Assembly: GCA_022567775.1 (NCBI GenBank)
Contig: JADFGH010000040.1
Location: forward strand, 1-10,526
From: Pseudomonadota bacterium
Lineage (GTDB): Bacteria > Pseudomonadota > Gammaproteobacteria > Steroidobacterales > Woeseiaceae
Reading direction: 5' to 3'
DNA: 10,526 nucleotides
Below the pieces are notes generated by a model that made no database searches, was not told the origin of the DNA, and was given only the letters and a program-made list of their open reading frames with translations. The first letter of the stretch is position 1, and each line of letters starts with the position of its first letter. Positions 7,797-10,526 of this stretch are shown here, in pieces. The translations under genes were made by a program, and so were the position numbers.

Positions 7797-8747
7797 ATGA
7801 AAATCTGCATGGTGGGGGAAGGCGCGTTTGGCAAGAAGCATCTTGCCGGACTCAAGAACATAGAGGATGTCGAGGTTGTGTCCCTGGTCGGTGGCGTTGC
7901 GGATGCTACTGAATCAATAGCGAATGAATTCGCTGTGCCGCACTGGACTACTGATCTCGAGGAAGGGCTTGCACAGGACGGGGTCGAGGCCGCAATTCTC
8001 GCGACACCGACGCCGATTCATGCCAGCCAGGCGATCGAAGTCATGCAGGCAGGCAAACATGTCGAAGTCGAGATTCCGATGGCGGAATCGCTTGCGGACG
8101 CAGAACGCGTCGTCGCCGTGCAACAGGAAACCGGACTCGTGGCAATGGTCGGGCACACGCGGAGATTTAATCCCAGTCACCAGTGGATCTACAGGAAGAT
8201 TCGCTCTGGCGAACTGACGCTGCAACACCTTGACGTGCAGACCTTCTTTTTTCGCAGGAGCAATCTGAATGCAGAGGGCAAACCACGGAGCTGGACGGAT
8301 CATCTGCTGTGGCACCACGCCTGCCACACTGTCGACCTGTTCCAGTATCAGACCGGCGAGGTCGCGAGTGAAGTACAGGCGATGCAGGGACCGATGCACC
8401 CCGAGCTTGGGATCGCGATGGACATGAGTCTTGCAATGAAAGTGCCGTCCGGCGCCATGTGCTCTTTAACCTTGTCATTCAACAACGACGGACCGTTTGG
8501 CACTTTCTTCCGCTACATCTGCGATAACGGGACCTATATCGCGCGCTACGACGACCTCGTTGACGGTTATGAGAAACCGATCGATTTGTCGCAGGTCGAT
8601 GTTTCGATGAATGGTATAGAACTGCAGGACCGGGAGTTTATTGCATCCATTCGCGAAGGGCGTGAGCCGAGAGCAAGCGTGGGCAAGGTATTGCCCGCCA
8701 TGCAAACGTTGCACCGTCTCGAACTTGAATTAACGCAAGAGCAATGA
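7797..8747 (+). CDS. ligC: LigC, 4-carboxy-2-hydroxymuconate-6-semialdehyde dehydrogenase
   Basis: A 316-residue GFO/IDH/MocA-family oxidoreductase (SYK-6 LigC 315) that oxidises the hemiacetal form of the ring-cleavage product to PDC. Seen: Rossmann motif GEGAFGKKHLAGLKNI at 7-22, ATPTPIHASQA at 69-79, VEIPMAES at 91-98 (the LigC variant of the family EKP motif), MVGHTRRFNPSHQW at 117-130, FFRRSN near 150-155, RSWTDHLLWHHACHTVD at 164-180, HPELGIAMDM at 201-210, and a long conserved block through SFNNDGPFGTFFRYICDNG (227-245). After the second beta strand, where SYK-6 has a Ser-Arg pair expected to bind the NADP 2'-phosphate, this protein has VGG (31-33), so NAD use is possible. CGGAG 5 nt before ATG 7797 supports the start. 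It lies 13 nt after ligB and overlaps pobA by ATGA. Confidence 0.95.
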   Translation: MKICMVGEGAFGKKHLAGLKNIEDVEVVSLVGGVADATESIANEFAVPHWTTDLEEGLAQDGVEAAILATPTPIHASQAIEVMQAGKHVEVEIPMAESLADAERVVAVQQETGLVAMVGHTRRFNPSHQWIYRKIRSGELTLQHLDVQTFFFRRSNLNAEGKPRSWTDHLLWHHACHTVDLFQYQTGEVASEVQAMQGPMHPELGIAMDMSLAMKVPSGAMCSLTLSFNNDGPFGTFFRYICDNGTYIARYDDLVDGYEKPIDLSQVDVSMNGIELQDREFIASIREGREPRASVGKVLPAMQTLHRLELELTQEQ

Positions 8748-9937
8748 AAACCCAGGTGGCAATCGTAGGCGCCGGACCGGCAGGCCTGATGCTCGGCCAC
8801 CTGTTGCACAATGCCGGCATCGATACGGTCATTGTCGAGAACAAATCCCGAAAATACATCGAGGAGCGCGTTCGCGCGGGTGTGCTGGAACAAGGCACCG
8901 TTAATGCGATGATCGATTCAGGCGTTGGCGATCGTTTGCTTAAAGAAGGATTGCAGCACGATTACATCGACCTTCGATTTAATGGCGAGCCACATCGGCT
9001 GAACATTAAAGAACTGTCACGCGGGCGCTCGGTGTGGGTTTATGCGCAGCATGAGATAGTCAAAGATCTCGTTGCGGCGCGAGTCGGCTATGACGAGCCG
9101 CTTTATTTCGAAGCGAGTGATGTCAGTATCCACGATATCGATACCGACAAGCCTTCGGTGCGTTTCATTCACGAAGATAAGGAACAGCTCATCGATTGTG
9201 ACTTCGTTGCCGGCTGCGACGGCTTTCACGGCATATCGCGCGGCATGATTCCCGAAGCGGAATTGCGGGTTTACGATCGCCAGTATCCGTTCGCCTGGCT
9301 CGGTGTGCTTGCTGATACACCGCCGGCATCGCAGGATGTCATTTACGCCTACCACGAGCGCGGATTTGCGCTGCAAAGCATGCGTGGCCCGGATATCAGC
9401 CGCCTCTATGTGCAATGCCCGGTAGCAGATACCGTCGAGGGCTGGCCCGACGAGCGCTTTTGGAGAGAATTTCATGCAAGGCTGGAAATCAGTGACGGCT
9501 GGCATCAACAGGAAGGGCCTATATTTCAAAAAGGAATAACGGGCATGCGCAGCTTCGTCTGCGAGCCGATGCAATACGGCCGCCTGCTGCTGGCCGGCGA
9601 TTCCGCACACATCGTGCCGCCAACCGGCGCCAAGGGCCTGAACATGGCGATCGGTGACGTGCAGATCATGACGCGGGCATTAACGTCGTATTACCAAGAG
9701 GGAAAGAGGGACTTCCTGGACAAGTACTCCGATACCTGCCTGAAGCGTGTCTGGCAGGTGCAGCGATTTGCGTCGATGCTTTGCTACAACCTGCATCGTT
9801 TCCCGGAACACAATCAATTCGAACACAAGATGCAACTCGCCGAACTCAACAACATCGCGCATTCGAGGCAGGCGATGCGGGCGTTTGCACAGAGTTACAC
9901 GGGTTTACCGGTCGAACTGTTCTACGACCTCGAGTAA
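8744..9937 (+). CDS. pobA: PobA, 4-hydroxybenzoate 3-monooxygenase
   Basis: A 397-residue single-component flavoprotein monooxygenase that converts 4-hydroxybenzoate to protocatechuate with O2, FAD and NAD(P)H, feeding LigAB. Numbering agrees with the Pseudomonas fluorescens enzyme (394 residues). Seen: the FAD motif GAGPAGL at 9-15, RVRAGVLEQGT with Arg42 and Arg44, the DG motif Asp159-Gly160, substrate ligands Tyr201, Ser212, Arg214 and Arg220, the GD motif AGDSAHIVPPTGAKGLN with Asp286 and Pro293, and Tyr385 of the phenol proton network. The nicotinamide-recognition segment has Asn33 and Lys34 in place of Arg33 and Gln34, with Tyr38 kept, so coenzyme preference cannot be assumed. The start overlaps the ligC stop (ATGA), an arrangement that couples the upper step to the ring-cleavage genes. 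Confidence 0.97.
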   Translation: MKTQVAIVGAGPAGLMLGHLLHNAGIDTVIVENKSRKYIEERVRAGVLEQGTVNAMIDSGVGDRLLKEGLQHDYIDLRFNGEPHRLNIKELSRGRSVWVYAQHEIVKDLVAARVGYDEPLYFEASDVSIHDIDTDKPSVRFIHEDKEQLIDCDFVAGCDGFHGISRGMIPEAELRVYDRQYPFAWLGVLADTPPASQDVIYAYHERGFALQSMRGPDISRLYVQCPVADTVEGWPDERFWREFHARLEISDGWHQQEGPIFQKGITGMRSFVCEPMQYGRLLLAGDSAHIVPPTGAKGLNMAIGDVQIMTRALTSYYQEGKRDFLDKYSDTCLKRVWQVQRFASMLCYNLHRFPEHNQFEHKMQLAELNNIAHSRQAMRAFAQSYTGLPVELFYDLE

Positions 9938-9956
9938 TAGACAAAAAGGTCAATTA

Positions 9957-10526
9957 ATGTTGAAACTGAAGAGTTTTGTCAGTGGCAAGTGGCATGACGG
10001 TGAAGGCAAGACCGCCACCCTGCTAAACCCCGCTACTGAAGAGCCGCTCGCGGAAGCGAGCACCGGGGGCATCGATTTTTCGGCAGCGCTGCAACACGCG
10101 CGTACGGTCGGCGGGCCGGCGTTGCGAGCGATGACTTTTGCCGAGCGGGCAGAAATATTGCAGGGGATTTACGAGGTACTTTTCGCCAACCGGGAAGAGT
10201 TCATCGAACTGTCGATCGCGAATGGCGGCAATACGCGCAACGACGCAAAGTTCGACGTCGATGGTGCTACTGCTACCTTGCTCGCCTACGTCGATATCGG
10301 CAGGGAATTAGGCGACCGGCACATTATCAACGACGGCGAGACAGAGCAGCTCGGGCGGACGCCGCGCTATGGCGGCAAACACATCTACACCACGATGTGC
10401 GGTGCTGCTGTGCATATTAATGCCTTTAATTTTCCCGCCTGGGGAATGATCGAGAAAGCGGCGGTCAGCCTGCTGGCCGGGATGCCGGTTATCAGTAAAC
10501 CGGCAACCAGCACCGCCCTGCTGGCG
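9957..10526 (+). CDS. Aldehyde dehydrogenase, BoxD/PaaZ type, N-terminal part (3' end outside window)
   Basis: The frame opens at ATG 9957 with AAGG 7 nt upstream and runs open to the window end, giving 190 residues. It begins KLKSFVSGKWHDGEG and includes NPATEEPLAEAS, GPALRAMTFAERAEIL near 59-74, an ANGGNTRNDAKFDVDG block near 88-103, and the cofactor-domain segment GAAVHINAFNFPAWGMIEKA, then LLAGMPVISKPAT near 173-185 with the conserved NADP-side lysine. GPALRAMTF and VHINAFNFP are typical of the dehydrogenases acting on CoA-bound semialdehydes: 3,4-dehydroadipyl-CoA semialdehyde dehydrogenase (BoxD) of aerobic benzoyl-CoA degradation and the dehydrogenase half of PaaZ in phenylacetate degradation. 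BoxD is my preferred reading; the catalytic cysteine and any PaaZ hydratase domain are beyond the edge. No 4,5-cleavage step needs this enzyme, so it probably begins another pathway in the same operon. Confidence 0.85.
   Translation, partial: MLKLKSFVSGKWHDGEGKTATLLNPATEEPLAEASTGGIDFSAALQHARTVGGPALRAMTFAERAEILQGIYEVLFANREEFIELSIANGGNTRNDAKFDVDGATATLLAYVDIGRELGDRHIINDGETEQLGRTPRYGGKHIYTTMCGAAVHINAFNFPAWGMIEKAAVSLLAGMPVISKPATSTALLA

Noticed and set aside
9017..9610. Open frame of 197 codons on - opposite pobA
   Set aside because: Antisense to the catalytic core of PobA with no recognisable motif.

Overview
The window carries an almost complete aromatic-acid catabolic island from a Gram-negative bacterium. 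A TonB-dependent outer-membrane receptor and a probable lipoprotein show that an outer membrane is present. The codons and base composition look moderately GC-rich and proteobacterial. A marine or soil gammaproteobacterium, or a sphingomonad-like alphaproteobacterium, would fit, but the sequence alone does not settle the class.

Layout: (1) Positions 2-1738 (+) hold the C-terminal three quarters or so of a TonB-dependent receptor, cut by the left edge. (2) Positions 1756-3769 (-) hold a two-gene operon: ligJ (KCH/4-oxalomesaconate hydratase), then, after 4 nt, a metallo-beta-lactamase-fold hydrolase with a signal peptide and a lipobox-like cysteine. It converges on the receptor. (3) Positions 3770-3861 are a 92-bp divergent control region. 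(4) Positions 3862-10526 (+) hold a tightly packed operon: ligU, ligI, ligK, ligA, ligB, ligC, pobA, and the first 190 codons of an aldehyde dehydrogenase of the BoxD/PaaZ type that runs off the right edge. No gap between genes on this strand exceeds 22 nt. Three junctions overlap or abut (ligU/ligI 0 nt, ligA/ligB 8 nt, ligC/pobA 4 nt).

How the genes work together: PobA hydroxylates 4-hydroxybenzoate to protocatechuate. LigAB opens the ring at the 4,5 bond to 4-carboxy-2-hydroxymuconate-6-semialdehyde. LigC oxidises its hemiacetal to 2-pyrone-4,6-dicarboxylate (PDC). LigI opens the lactone to 4-oxalomesaconate, LigU isomerises the double bond, LigJ hydrates to 4-carboxy-4-hydroxy-2-oxoadipate, and LigK cleaves that to pyruvate and oxaloacetate. 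Every step from 4-hydroxybenzoate to central metabolism is therefore present in about 7 kb. No transcriptional regulator and no inner-membrane aromatic-acid transporter lies in the window.

The pathway itself is known. The less explained parts are the exported MBL-fold protein coupled to ligJ, the receptor next to it, substitutions at cofactor or active-site positions in LigC, PobA and LigI, the single-codon ligU/ligI junction with a TTG start, and the CoA-pathway type aldehyde dehydrogenase at the end of the operon. I see no RNA gene, mobile element or CRISPR array.
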